Source: an uncultured Clostridia bacterium
GTDB taxonomy: Bacteria > Bacillota > Clostridia > Christensenellales > Aristaeellaceae
Direction of reading: 5' to 3'
DNA: 43,278 bases
Assembly: GCA_946536315.1 (NCBI GenBank)
Contig: CAMNEH010000009.1
Coordinates: 1 to 43,278, forward strand
A program made the position numbers and the translations under genes. Below the pieces are notes generated by a model. That model saw only the letters and a program-made list of their open reading frames with translations. It made no database searches and was not told where the DNA came from. Numbering within the stretch: position 1 is the first letter of the stretch; the number at the start of each line of letters is the position of its first letter. Positions 1 to 7,957 of the stretch are shown piece after piece.

Positions 1-273
1 GGTTTCGCCGATCACGACGCCGCTGCCGTGGTCAATGAACAGCCGCGGGCCGATTTCAGCGCCGGGATGGATTTCGATGCCTGTTTTCCGCTTGGTGCGC
101 TGGGAAAGCCACCGGGCATACAGGTAGTGCCCCTTCAGGTACGCCCGGTGAGCCCGCCGGTGACGCAGGACGGCGTGGAAACCAGGATAACAGAGCAGGA
201 CCTCCAGCTTCCGGTGAACGGCCGGGTCCCGCCTGAGAACGGTTTCGATCTCTTCCTGGATCTGTCTGAACAC
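1..273 (-). CDS. cysE: Serine O-acetyltransferase, N-terminal part (cut by window edge)
   Basis: The reading frame runs from a GTG codon at 273 to the window edge, giving the first 91 residues. The visible part has an N-terminal helical region (VFRQIQEEIETVL, then KLEVLLCYPGFHAV) followed by the start of a left-handed beta-helix with hexapeptide character (TGIEIHPGAEIGPRLFIDHG, then SGVVIGE). This is the typical layout of CysE, which transfers acetyl from acetyl-CoA to serine in the first committed step of cysteine synthesis in the cytoplasm. The GTG start follows the ppk stop by 3 bases, with AGGAAGGAGA inside the end of ppk as ribosome binding site, so it is probably translated from the same mRNA. 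Family recognition is firm; the catalytic C-terminal end lies outside the window. Confidence 0.9.
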   Translation of the reverse strand, partial: MFRQIQEEIETVLRRDPAVHRKLEVLLCYPGFHAVLRHRRAHRAYLKGHYLYARWLSQRTKRKTGIEIHPGAEIGPRLFIDHGSGVVIGET

Positions 274-276
274 GGG

Positions 277-2343
277 TTATTGAAAATCTCCTTCCTGCGT
301 TCCTTGATACAGCGGGTCGACCAGATGAATGTTCATCTCCTGGGCGTTCATCAGCGGCTGGCGGCGTTCCGCGCGGCGGTACGCGCCGTTTTTCCTGAGA
401 ATCCAGGCTTTCATGTTGTCCTCGGTCTCGAAGCGCAGCTCCTGCTGGATCCGGGATATGAGCTCGGGGTCCTCGATGGGGAACATCAGCTCCACGCGCT
501 TGTCCAGGTTCCGGGTCATCAGGTCGGCGCTCGAAAGGTAGATCAGCGGCTCGCCGCGGTGAACAAAGAAGTAGATCCGCGCGTGCTCAAGGAAGCGGCC
601 GACGATCGACCGGACATGAATGTTCGGATGATCCCTGAGGCTCAGACAGCAGGGCCCGCGGACGATCAGCGTCACCTGCACGCCCTTGTCGGCGGCTTTG
701 TACAGCTGATTGATCATTTTCTTATCCGTCAGCCCGTTGACCTTGATGACGATGCCGCACGCCTCGTCGTCCTCCGCGGCCTTGGCTTCGTCGTGGATCA
801 GCTCGGTCAGCCGGTCGCGCAGGTCGTGGGGAGACGCGATCAGCTTGTTCATCGGCTGCGGATCGGCAAAGCCAGTCACATTGTTGAAAAACGTGCTCGC
901 GTCGAGGCCGATGGCGGGATCCGCCGTCAGCAGTCCCATGTCGGTGTACATTCTGGCGGTGACGTCGTTGTAATTGCCGGTGCCCAGATGGACATACCTG
1001 GTCAGCGCGCCGGCCTCACGGCGGATCACCAGCGTGATCTTGGAGTGGCACTTATAGTTCGGCACGCCGTACACCACGTGGCAGCCGGCTTTTTCCAGCG
1101 CGATGCACCAGTTGATGTTGTTTTCCTCGTCGAAACGCGCGCGCACCTCGATCAGCACCGTGACCTGCTTCCCGTTCCGGGCGGCGCGCTCCAGCGCTGC
1201 CACGACGGGACTTTTGCCGCTGACCCGGTAAAGCGTCTGCTTGATCGCGAGGACATCCGGATCGTCCGCCGCCTCGTCCAGCAGGCGCAGGACCGGGGCG
1301 AAGGAATCGTAGGGGTGATGGAGAAACAGGCTGCCCTTCTCCCGGATCACGGTAAAGATATCCTGACCGTTTTGCAGCGCCTCGTCCACGCGGGACTGAT
1401 ACGGCGGGAAGCGGAGATCGTCCATGCCTTCCAGGCCGGACAGCTGTTTCATGAAGAAGTTCAGGTTGATGGGCCCACGGACGCGGAAGATGGCCCGCGC
1501 GGGGACGACCAGGTATTTTTTGAGCAGCAGCAAAAGCCGGTGGTCGAAGCGCTCAGGCACCTCCAGACGCACGATTCGGCCGAACTTGCGGCGCTTCAGG
1601 TTTTTGCGCATTTCGATGATCAGCGCCTGGGCGTTGGAATCATTGTAATAAAAGTCCTGGTTGCGGGTGATCCTGAACGGCTGGCAGGCCACCGGACGGA
1701 CGCCGAAGACCTTTTGCGCGTTCGCGATCACCACATCCTCGAGCAGCACGCCGCGCGCTCTGCCCTGGCCTTCGGGCAGCATGACCACCCGGTCGAGGTT
1801 CTGCGGGATGGGCAGCAGCGCGAACCGGAGCGGCTGGCCGGAGGAGCGGGGCGGCAGCAGGACGGCCAGGTGGAGACAGCGCGGCGCCAGCAGCGGAAAC
1901 GGCCGTCTCTGATCAATGGCGTAGGGCGTCAGCAGCGGGGCGACCTCACGGTCAAAATAATCGTCGAGCCACTCGGTCTGCGCGTGGTCGAGGTCCTTGA
2001 CCTTCAGCAGGAAAATGCCCGCGGCCTGCAGCTTGGGCATGTAAATCTGGTTATAGATTTCATACTGGCGCTCCACCTGCTTTCTGACCGCGAGGTGGAT
2101 ACGGGTCAGCTGTTCGTTCGGCGTCAGGCCGGCAATGTCCTTTTCCTTGCTGCCTGCGGTCAGGCTGCGCTCCAGTGAGCCCACCCGGACCATAAAAAAT
2201 TCGTCCAGGTTGCTTTCGCAGATCGAAAGAAACTTGCCTTGCTCCAGCAGCGGATTATCCGGATTGACGGCTTCCTCCAGCACGCGGCCGTTGAAGCGGA
2301 TCCAGCTCAGTTCACGATTGTAGTAGTGTTTGTTCATGCTCAT
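277..2343 (-). CDS. ppk: Polyphosphate kinase 1
   Basis: A 688-residue protein, close to the usual PPK1 length. PPK1 reversibly moves the terminal phosphate of ATP onto inorganic polyphosphate, which is used in stress survival and phosphate storage. The N-terminal motif YYNRELSWIRFN and the later ARFDEENNI segment are family hallmarks. Both conserved histidines are visible: H433 in YKCHSKI (the residue phosphorylated in E. coli PPK) and H587 in FLEHARIYFF. I chose the ATG at 2343 (MSMNKHYY), preceded by AAAAGGACG; the next ATG two codons on is also possible. The open frame continues upstream into the metallophosphoesterase gene but that extension is not part of the family. It sits 17 bases after the metallophosphoesterase gene and 3 bases before cysE, so the three look cotranscribed. 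Confidence 0.96.
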   Translation of the reverse strand: MSMNKHYYNRELSWIRFNGRVLEEAVNPDNPLLEQGKFLSICESNLDEFFMVRVGSLERSLTAGSKEKDIAGLTPNEQLTRIHLAVRKQVERQYEIYNQIYMPKLQAAGIFLLKVKDLDHAQTEWLDDYFDREVAPLLTPYAIDQRRPFPLLAPRCLHLAVLLPPRSSGQPLRFALLPIPQNLDRVVMLPEGQGRARGVLLEDVVIANAQKVFGVRPVACQPFRITRNQDFYYNDSNAQALIIEMRKNLKRRKFGRIVRLEVPERFDHRLLLLLKKYLVVPARAIFRVRGPINLNFFMKQLSGLEGMDDLRFPPYQSRVDEALQNGQDIFTVIREKGSLFLHHPYDSFAPVLRLLDEAADDPDVLAIKQTLYRVSGKSPVVAALERAARNGKQVTVLIEVRARFDEENNINWCIALEKAGCHVVYGVPNYKCHSKITLVIRREAGALTRYVHLGTGNYNDVTARMYTDMGLLTADPAIGLDASTFFNNVTGFADPQPMNKLIASPHDLRDRLTELIHDEAKAAEDDEACGIVIKVNGLTDKKMINQLYKAADKGVQVTLIVRGPCCLSLRDHPNIHVRSIVGRFLEHARIYFFVHRGEPLIYLSSADLMTRNLDKRVELMFPIEDPELISRIQQELRFETEDNMKAWILRKNGAYRRAERRQPLMNAQEMNIHLVDPLYQGTQEGDFQ

Positions 2344-2360
2344 GCTAATTTTCGTCCTTT

Positions 2361-3452
2361 TCAGGGTGATATCAGTCTGGAGGTCAGTGTGACCACTGTC
2401 ACGACGGGAGAATTGAAAAAGCGCCACGTCAGCGGAGTGTATATACCGGCCGACCCGAGCCCCGGACTGACGTACTGCGGAATGCCACGCAGGGTACTGA
2501 GCCCGCTGAGCGCCTGCGCGCCGGGAAACCAGCGGTCGGCGTTGTACAGGCCGAGCTTTGCGGGTATAAAGACGGGCCCGACGCCCGGCAGCTGGCACTG
2601 TCCGGCGTTGTAATGTCCCGCCAGGATGAGCGAAACCGGTGTCGCGTTGTTCCGCAGGTCCCGCAGCTCATCATACATGACGTCGCGGACCGTGCTCGTG
2701 TTGAACGGAATATGGGATACGCAGATCTTGAGATCCGTGCTTTTCATGGCGGTCAGCGCGGCCCGGACCCGGTCCAGCCTGTCCAGCCAGTACTGGATCG
2801 CGCGCGTGGCCGCTTCCGTATCCTCTGTGGGCGGGGTGCGCTCCAGCAGGTCGAGATTGTAGCGCATCGTATGCTCGGTCGAATCGATATCCGTCGTGTA
2901 AACGGATTCCGGACACAGCCAGACCGTTGACCGGCCGACAGTCAGCGCGTACGGCGCGTCCAGGAAAATGGCGCCGCGCTTTTCCGCCGCCAGGATATAC
3001 TCCGCTTTGACCTGATTGCTGACATGCGCTGTGGACAGGATGGCCGGAGGATCCTCGTCGCCGGTGATCAGGAAGACCGGCACCTTGCCCCCGAACAGGT
3101 CCAGGCAGTCCATCAGCGCGTCGAACGAGCCGTCCGGCCCGATCATATCACCGGTCATGACCACAATGTCATATTTGAGGTTCCGGATCGTCGCCATGAG
3201 GCCTTCCTGCGCGTCGCCAAACTCCGCGCCGTGCAAATCAGACAGATGAAGGATCCTAAAGCCCTGAACCGAAGAGGGGAGCGATGGGATCGTCACGGAT
3301 ACCTGTGCGGATTGCACCTGACGGTTGATGAATGCGTTGACAAGAGCGATGCTCACGGACAGGATCATGACGATGAGCAGAAAGATGATCAGTCCTTTAA
3401 AGCTGCGCTTCCGCGGAATACTGAACAACGGGTCCTCAGACCGGTTCCCCAT
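2361..3452 (-). CDS. Membrane-anchored calcineurin-like metallophosphoesterase
   Basis: A 363-residue protein with one N-terminal membrane segment (GLIIFLLIVMILSVSIALV) followed by a calcineurin-like phosphoesterase domain predicted to face outside. The first blocks are conserved: LHLSDLHGAEFG and MTGDMIG. The later blocks are altered: the usual GNHD/E is ITGDEDP, and the usual GHTHGGQ is AGHYNAGQ, so some metal ligands differ from the YkuE-like family. A histidine block (VSHIPF) is kept. I chose the ATG at 3452 because TGGAGG stands 5 bases before it; longer starts add an unlikely 17-residue leader. It is the first gene of the operon with ppk and cysE and has a good promoter at 3511-3539. 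The substrate is unknown; lipid or nucleotide phosphoesters are both possible. Confidence 0.85.
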   Translation of the reverse strand: MGNRSEDPLFSIPRKRSFKGLIIFLLIVMILSVSIALVNAFINRQVQSAQVSVTIPSLPSSVQGFRILHLSDLHGAEFGDAQEGLMATIRNLKYDIVVMTGDMIGPDGSFDALMDCLDLFGGKVPVFLITGDEDPPAILSTAHVSNQVKAEYILAAEKRGAIFLDAPYALTVGRSTVWLCPESVYTTDIDSTEHTMRYNLDLLERTPPTEDTEAATRAIQYWLDRLDRVRAALTAMKSTDLKICVSHIPFNTSTVRDVMYDELRDLRNNATPVSLILAGHYNAGQCQLPGVGPVFIPAKLGLYNADRWFPGAQALSGLSTLRGIPQYVSPGLGSAGIYTPLTWRFFNSPVVTVVTLTSRLISP

Positions 3453-3510
3453 GACGACCTCCAGATACAGAAACATTTCAAGCCTGCCGCGCGTTGACGG
3501 CATCCGCTAT

Positions 3511-3539
3511 ATTATAAACGAAAAGCAGCGTGCTTTCAA
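3511..3539 (-). promoter_or_regulatory. Sigma-A type promoter for metallophosphoesterase-ppk-cysE
   Basis: On the minus strand TTGAAA (3539-3534), a 17-base spacer and TATAAT (3516-3511) match the housekeeping consensus in 11 of 12 positions. It lies about 60 bases before the chosen ATG at 3452 and faces away from the thrS promoter. Confidence 0.8.
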
Positions 3540-3625
3540 TCGATATTCCATCATTTTTTTCACGTTTTTTGTCGGATTTTTGGCGCGGACGCCATCGACA
3601 GCTTTTTTTTTTCGCGGGCAGGAAT

Positions 3626-3653
3626 TTGACGGTTGCCGTGGTATAAGTATAAT
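3626..3653 (+). promoter_or_regulatory. Sigma-A type promoter for thrS
   Basis: TTGACG (3626-3631), a 16-base spacer and TATAAT (3648-3653). The transcript would carry a leader of only about 45 bases before the thrS ATG, so there is no room for a T-box attenuator, which many Firmicute thrS genes carry. Confidence 0.75.
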
Positions 3654-3707
3654 ATTTATTCTGTGTATGGGCGGTGGTTCCGTCCGGACAGAAGAAGGAG
3701 GGTATTT

Positions 3708-5474
3708 ATGGACAAGGAACAGTATCTGAGCGTATACCGGCACTCGCTGGCGCACATTCTGGCGAAAGCCGTGATTGAGCTTTACGGGCCTCAGGTGCAG
3801 TATGCCATCGGTCCGCAGATCGCGGATGGCCTGTATTATGATTTCGCGCTTCCGGTCAATGTCACCCAGGAGCAGTTTCCCGCGATCGAGGAGAAGATGC
3901 GCGAAATCATCAAGCGCAGGGAGCCCTGGACGCGCAAGGAGGTCTCCAAACAGGAAGCCATGGCACTCTTCGCCGGTCAGAAATATAAGCTGGAGCTGAT
4001 CCGTGACCTGCCCGAGGACGAAGTCATCACCGTGTATACCACGGGAGACGACTTCATCGACCTGTGCAGGGGACCTCATGTGGACAACAGCCAGGAGCTG
4101 ATGAGCGCGGCGTTTGAAATTCATGCCCTGTCCGGCGCGTACTGGCGCGGGGATGAAAAAAACGACATGCTCCAGCGCATCTACGTCTGGGCGTTCCCCA
4201 CCAGGGACGAGCTCAAGGCGCATAAGGCCATGATTCAGGAGGCCATGGAGCGGGACCACAAAAAACTCGGCCCCCAGCAGGAGCTGTTCATGCTGGATCC
4301 CTCGGCGCCTGGCATGCCCTACTGGCTGCCGCGCGGCTGGAAAATGTACAACGCGCTGCTTTCCTTCTGGCGTGGGATTCACGAGGCGCACGGTTATCAG
4401 GAAATTTCCGGCCCCGTGCTGTCCAAAAAGGAGCTGTGGGTGACCTCCGGCCATTGGGATCATTATATGGACGGCATGTTCCTCGTGCCCGGGGAGACCA
4501 TCGACAGCGTTGAAACCATGGCGCTGAAGCCCATGAACTGCCCGAACACCATCAAGGTGTTTATGAACAAGGGCCGCTCCTACCGCGAGCTTCCCTTCCG
4601 CATCAACCAGGTGGATGTCATTCACCGCAAGGAGAAGAGCGGCGAGCTGAACGGCCTGTTCAGGGTGCAGGAGTTCCATCAGGACGACGCGCACATCTTT
4701 GTCACAGAAGAGCAGATCTTTGACGAGATCAAGGATATCATGTCCATCGCGACGGAGATCTATCAGACCTTCGGCCTGAGCTACAGCGCCGAGCTTTCGA
4801 CCCGCCCGGACGACTATATGGGCGACATCGAAGTCTGGAATCAGGCGGAGGCCGATCTGAAGGCGATCCTGCTGGATGTGTACGGCGAAGGAAATTTTGA
4901 AATCAACGAGGGCGACGGCGCCTTCTACGGCCCCAAGATCGATCTGCAGATGAAGGACGCGCTGGGCCGTCAGTGGCAGATGGGCACCATTCAGCTGGAC
5001 TTCCAGCTCCCGCTGAATTTTGATATGAAGTACGTCGCGCCCGACGGCACACAGAAGCGGCCCGTGATGATCCACCGCGCGATCTTCGGCTCCTTCGAGC
5101 GCTTCATCGGCATCCTGATCGAAAACTACAAGGGCGCGTTCCCGTTCTGGCTGAGCCCGGTACAGGTCGGCATTGTGCCCATCCGCGTGGAAAACAACGA
5201 TTACGCGCGCACCGTGGCTGACCGCCTGACCGCCGCCGGCATCCGCATCGAGGTGGACTACGCGGACAAGAACATGAACGAAAAGATCAAGACCTACAAA
5301 AAGTACAAGGACCCGTATATCCTGGTCCTCGGCGCCAAGGAGGCAGAAACCGGCACGGTTTCGCTCAACATCCGCGGCAGCAAGGAGCAGGTGCACGGGA
5401 TGCCGCTGGATGAGTTCGTGAATCTGTGCCTGCGGCTGAACCGGGAACACAGCCTGGAGCTGGCGGCCCAATAA
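3708..5474 (+). CDS. thrS: Threonyl-tRNA synthetase lacking the TGS domain
   Basis: A 588-residue cytoplasmic enzyme that charges tRNA-Thr. The editing domain is present at the very N-terminus: HSLAH (H12, H16) and CRGPH (C120, H124). The class II catalytic core carries the zinc and active-site blocks MNCPNTIKVF (C278), FHQDDAHIF (H329) and MIHRAIFGSFERF, followed by the anticodon-binding domain near the C-terminus. E. coli ThrRS is about 640 residues and begins with a TGS domain of about 60 residues; here the protein begins directly at the editing domain. The start at 3708 is supported by AAGGAGGG 6 bases upstream, and the -10 box lies too close upstream for a longer coding region. It has its own promoter and a strong terminator, so it is monocistronic. 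Confidence 0.97.
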   Translation: MDKEQYLSVYRHSLAHILAKAVIELYGPQVQYAIGPQIADGLYYDFALPVNVTQEQFPAIEEKMREIIKRREPWTRKEVSKQEAMALFAGQKYKLELIRDLPEDEVITVYTTGDDFIDLCRGPHVDNSQELMSAAFEIHALSGAYWRGDEKNDMLQRIYVWAFPTRDELKAHKAMIQEAMERDHKKLGPQQELFMLDPSAPGMPYWLPRGWKMYNALLSFWRGIHEAHGYQEISGPVLSKKELWVTSGHWDHYMDGMFLVPGETIDSVETMALKPMNCPNTIKVFMNKGRSYRELPFRINQVDVIHRKEKSGELNGLFRVQEFHQDDAHIFVTEEQIFDEIKDIMSIATEIYQTFGLSYSAELSTRPDDYMGDIEVWNQAEADLKAILLDVYGEGNFEINEGDGAFYGPKIDLQMKDALGRQWQMGTIQLDFQLPLNFDMKYVAPDGTQKRPVMIHRAIFGSFERFIGILIENYKGAFPFWLSPVQVGIVPIRVENNDYARTVADRLTAAGIRIEVDYADKNMNEKIKTYKKYKDPYILVLGAKEAETGTVSLNIRGSKEQVHGMPLDEFVNLCLRLNREHSLELAAQ

Positions 5475-5505
5475 ACCCGGTCCGTTCGCTTGTTCGATCC
5501 CCTGA

Positions 5506-5539
5506 AGGGCAGGTCTGCATACAGGACCTGTCCTTTTTT
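5506..5539 (+). terminator. Rho-independent terminator after thrS
   Basis: AGGGCAGGTC and GACCTGTCCT form a 10-bp stem with one G-U pair and a loop of about 8 bases, followed directly by TTTTTT. It starts about 30 bases after the thrS stop. Confidence 0.88.
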
Positions 5540-5607
5540 GTCGCGAATTCGTCACACTTTTGTAATCAACTGTTTATGCTAATGTAATGAGTTGCATCGG
5601 CTGTTTC

Positions 5608-5636
5608 TTGTTCAAAAACGGTCTTCGTGATATAAT
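5608..5636 (+). promoter_or_regulatory. Promoter of the SPFH/TIR operon
   Basis: TTGTTC (5608-5613), a 17-base spacer and a perfect TATAAT (5631-5636) preceded by TGA, which makes an extended -10. It lies 30 bases before the SPFH gene and after the thrS terminator, so this operon is transcribed independently. It looks like an ordinary housekeeping promoter. Confidence 0.75.
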
Positions 5637-5666
5637 ATCTTGAATTTTATCAAAGGGGTGACAGCC

Positions 5667-7244
5667 ATGAGCAAATTCATGATCGAGTGTCCGAAGTGCC
5701 ATCGGTATAATGAAGCGTCCAACGGCCTGCTGGCCAGGAGAAATATTCCGTGCAGCTGCGGCAATATCATCAATGTCAAAAACGACAAGATCACGACCCG
5801 CGTATGCCCTGGCTGCGGCAATACGGTGATTTACGACCAGTCCGAGGGCGCGAAGGCGAAATGCCCGGTGTGCCATCAGCAGCTCGTGGCGGACAGCGAC
5901 CACAGCAAAATGATCCACTTTCCCTGCGAGACCTGCGGCTGTCTGCTGCAGGTGAGCAAGACGGCGCTCAATATCCGCTGCCCGCTGTGCGGCGCGGATA
6001 ACGATGTGCAGGAAGCGGTTAAAAAAGCGCAGATCCGTGATAAGGGCGAGCCGGTCATGATCGAGTATCGCGGGCAGCCGAATACGCTGGTTTGGCGTCA
6101 CCCCATGACGGAGTTTTCGCTCGGCTCGCGGCTGATCGTGCGGGAAGGCCAGGAAGCGATCTTCCTGCTCAACGGCGAGGCGATGGACTCCTTCGGCCCC
6201 GGGAAGCATGTGCTGGAAACGCCGATCCTCCCCAAAATGCAGGAAAAGCTCGGCTCGCTGTCACAGGACGTCCCGTTCAGGGCTGAGGTCTATTTCATCA
6301 ATATGACGACCCAGTTCAATCAGAAGTGGGGCACGCCGAGCAAGGTTTCGCTGCGCGATCCCGAGACCAGAATTTCATTTGATATCGGCGCTTCCGGCGG
6401 CTTCAGCATCCGGATCGTCAACGCCCGCAAGATCCTGTCCCGCGTGGTCGGCACGCAGGAGCAAATGTCGTCGGAGCAGCTGTTTGACATGAGCGCGGGC
6501 TTCTTCCGCCAGACGGTGCTGGGCCGGATCCGGGCCAGGCTGGCCCAGTGCATCATGAGCCAGAATATTCCCATCCTGGAGCTTGACGCGCACCTGGACG
6601 AGATCACCGAGGCGATACAGAAGGCTGTCAACGGGGACCTTGAGGAGTACGGCATCGAGCTGCCGAATTTCAGCGTCGTGAATATCGTCTATCCGGACGA
6701 TGATCCGCACTTCAAAAAGCTCAAGGAGTATTATGCCAGAAAGGTGCTCGACCTCAACAACGCCAAGCTGGAGGCCGAAATCAAGCGCGCAGAAATTGAG
6801 AGCGCGGCCGCGGAAGCGGAGGCGGAAGCCGCGAGAAAGCGGATTCTTGGTCAGGCGGATGCGGACGTCTATCGCGCCAAGGCCAACGCGGAAGCCGAGG
6901 AGATGCGCAACAAGGGCTATACTTACCGGGATCAGACCGAGCGCGATGTGGCGACGGCCGCGATGTCGCATCCGTCGCCTGCCGGGGACGTCGGCGGTAT
7001 GTCCTCCGACCTCGTGAAGCTCGGCGTCCAGATGGGCATGGCCCGTCAGGTCGCGGACATCGTGAGCAATGCTGCGGGCGGTTTTTCTCCCGATGCCGGG
7101 AGGACCCCGCCGCCGGCGCAGGCCGCCCAGTCCGGGGATTCGTTTGAAACTCGCGTGAAAAAGCTGCAATTCATGCTGGAAAGCCATGCGATCACAAAAG
7201 AAATGTACGATCAGAAAATCGCACAGATACTGGCTGAAATCTGA
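5667..7244 (+). CDS. Zinc-ribbon, SPFH and SHOCT-like domain protein
   Basis: A 525-residue protein. Residues 8-108 hold three four-cysteine zinc ribbons (C8/C11/C29/C31, C47/C50/C66/C69, C87/C90/C105/C108). About 130-390 is an SPFH (stomatin/prohibitin/flotillin) domain of the type also called virion-core-like, with the block AEVYFINMTTQFNQKWGT. About 390-450 is an Ala/Glu-rich helical stretch as in other SPFH scaffolds, then a Gly/Pro-rich linker. The last 35 residues (KKLQFMLESHAITKEMYDQK) resemble a SHOCT oligomerisation tail. No signal peptide or clear membrane helix is present; SPFH proteins typically assemble on membranes. The start at 5667 follows GGGGTGA; nine extra upstream codons are possible but lack a ribosome binding site. 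First gene of the operon with the TM and TIR proteins; it probably scaffolds them (inference). Confidence 0.85.
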   Translation: MSKFMIECPKCHRYNEASNGLLARRNIPCSCGNIINVKNDKITTRVCPGCGNTVIYDQSEGAKAKCPVCHQQLVADSDHSKMIHFPCETCGCLLQVSKTALNIRCPLCGADNDVQEAVKKAQIRDKGEPVMIEYRGQPNTLVWRHPMTEFSLGSRLIVREGQEAIFLLNGEAMDSFGPGKHVLETPILPKMQEKLGSLSQDVPFRAEVYFINMTTQFNQKWGTPSKVSLRDPETRISFDIGASGGFSIRIVNARKILSRVVGTQEQMSSEQLFDMSAGFFRQTVLGRIRARLAQCIMSQNIPILELDAHLDEITEAIQKAVNGDLEEYGIELPNFSVVNIVYPDDDPHFKKLKEYYARKVLDLNNAKLEAEIKRAEIESAAAEAEAEAARKRILGQADADVYRAKANAEAEEMRNKGYTYRDQTERDVATAAMSHPSPAGDVGGMSSDLVKLGVQMGMARQVADIVSNAAGGFSPDAGRTPPPAQAAQSGDSFETRVKKLQFMLESHAITKEMYDQKIAQILAEI

Positions 7245-7259
7245 GGAGGCGCATGTCGG

Positions 7260-7940
7260 ATGAAAACGCGCGGAAGAGTATGGGTTATCTTTGCCATCGC
7301 ATGTATCCTGATCAATCTGCTGTTACTGCTGCTTCCGTTCGAAAAGAGCGCGACCTTCGTGGTCACGTGGGCGGGGCTCGTTCTGATGCTGGTCATTGAC
7401 GCCATCGCGCTGAAAACGGCCATGGGCAAACGGACGGAATCGGCGCAGGGGATGCTGTTCGGGCGTAAGCTGCTGAAGACGACCGCCTGCCTGACGGCCG
7501 TTCAGCTGATCCTGACCGTGGCGATGCTGATCCTGGGCAAGGACGTGCCGTTTGCGGCGGTCCTGATCGGTCAGATCGTCCTGCTGCTGATTGCGGTCGC
7601 GGTGCTGCTTCGCTCCGATATGACGCGCGCGACCGTGCAGCGGGTCGAGGCGGAGACGAAGGCCAATGTCGCTTCGATCAAGGAGCTGAGGATCAAAGCG
7701 GACGGTCTCTGCGCAGGGACGGCGGATCCGGCGAACGAAAAAGCGCTGAAGCAGTTAGCGGACGAGCTGAGATATTCCGATCCCGTATCCAACGCGCAGA
7801 CGGCCTCATATGAAAAACGGATCGGCACGATTCTGGACAGCCTGGCCAACCAGGACAAACCGGAAGAACGCGCCGAGCTGATCCGCCGGGCGCTGGCGCT
7901 CGTCAAAGAACGTGCGGCGGTGGCCAAATCGTCCAAATAA
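7260..7940 (+). CDS. Small membrane protein with cytoplasmic helical tail
   Basis: A 226-residue protein that I do not recognise. Its N-terminal half has about four hydrophobic helices: VWVIFAIACILINLLLLLL, a second starting TFVVTWAGLVLML, a third containing TAVQLILTVAMLIL and a fourth containing LIGQIVLLLIAVAVLL. The C-terminal half (from about residue 120) is charged and helical (RVEAETKANVASIKELRIKA) and likely lies in the cytoplasm. The ATG at 7260 is preceded by GAGGAGG; another ATG at 7253 is in a different frame. It follows the SPFH gene by 15 bases and precedes the TIR gene by 17, so it belongs to the same unit. A role as membrane partner of the SPFH scaffold or of the TIR protein is inference. 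Confidence 0.8.
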   Translation: MKTRGRVWVIFAIACILINLLLLLLPFEKSATFVVTWAGLVLMLVIDAIALKTAMGKRTESAQGMLFGRKLLKTTACLTAVQLILTVAMLILGKDVPFAAVLIGQIVLLLIAVAVLLRSDMTRATVQRVEAETKANVASIKELRIKADGLCAGTADPANEKALKQLADELRYSDPVSNAQTASYEKRIGTILDSLANQDKPEERAELIRRALALVKERAAVAKSSK

Positions 7941-7957
7941 CGCGAAGGGAGTAGCCG

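Noticed and set aside
28-2178. A 716-codon open frame on the plus strand
   Set aside because: It is antisense to ppk and cysE, which are firmly identified; the composition (many Arg, Gln, Val, His) is typical of a GC-rich complement.
3654-3707. T-box riboswitch before thrS
   Set aside because: The leader between the -10 box and the ATG is only about 54 bases, with no stem I or antiterminator.
3507-5555. A 682-codon open frame on the minus strand
   Set aside because: Antisense to thrS along its whole length, with no recognisable domain.
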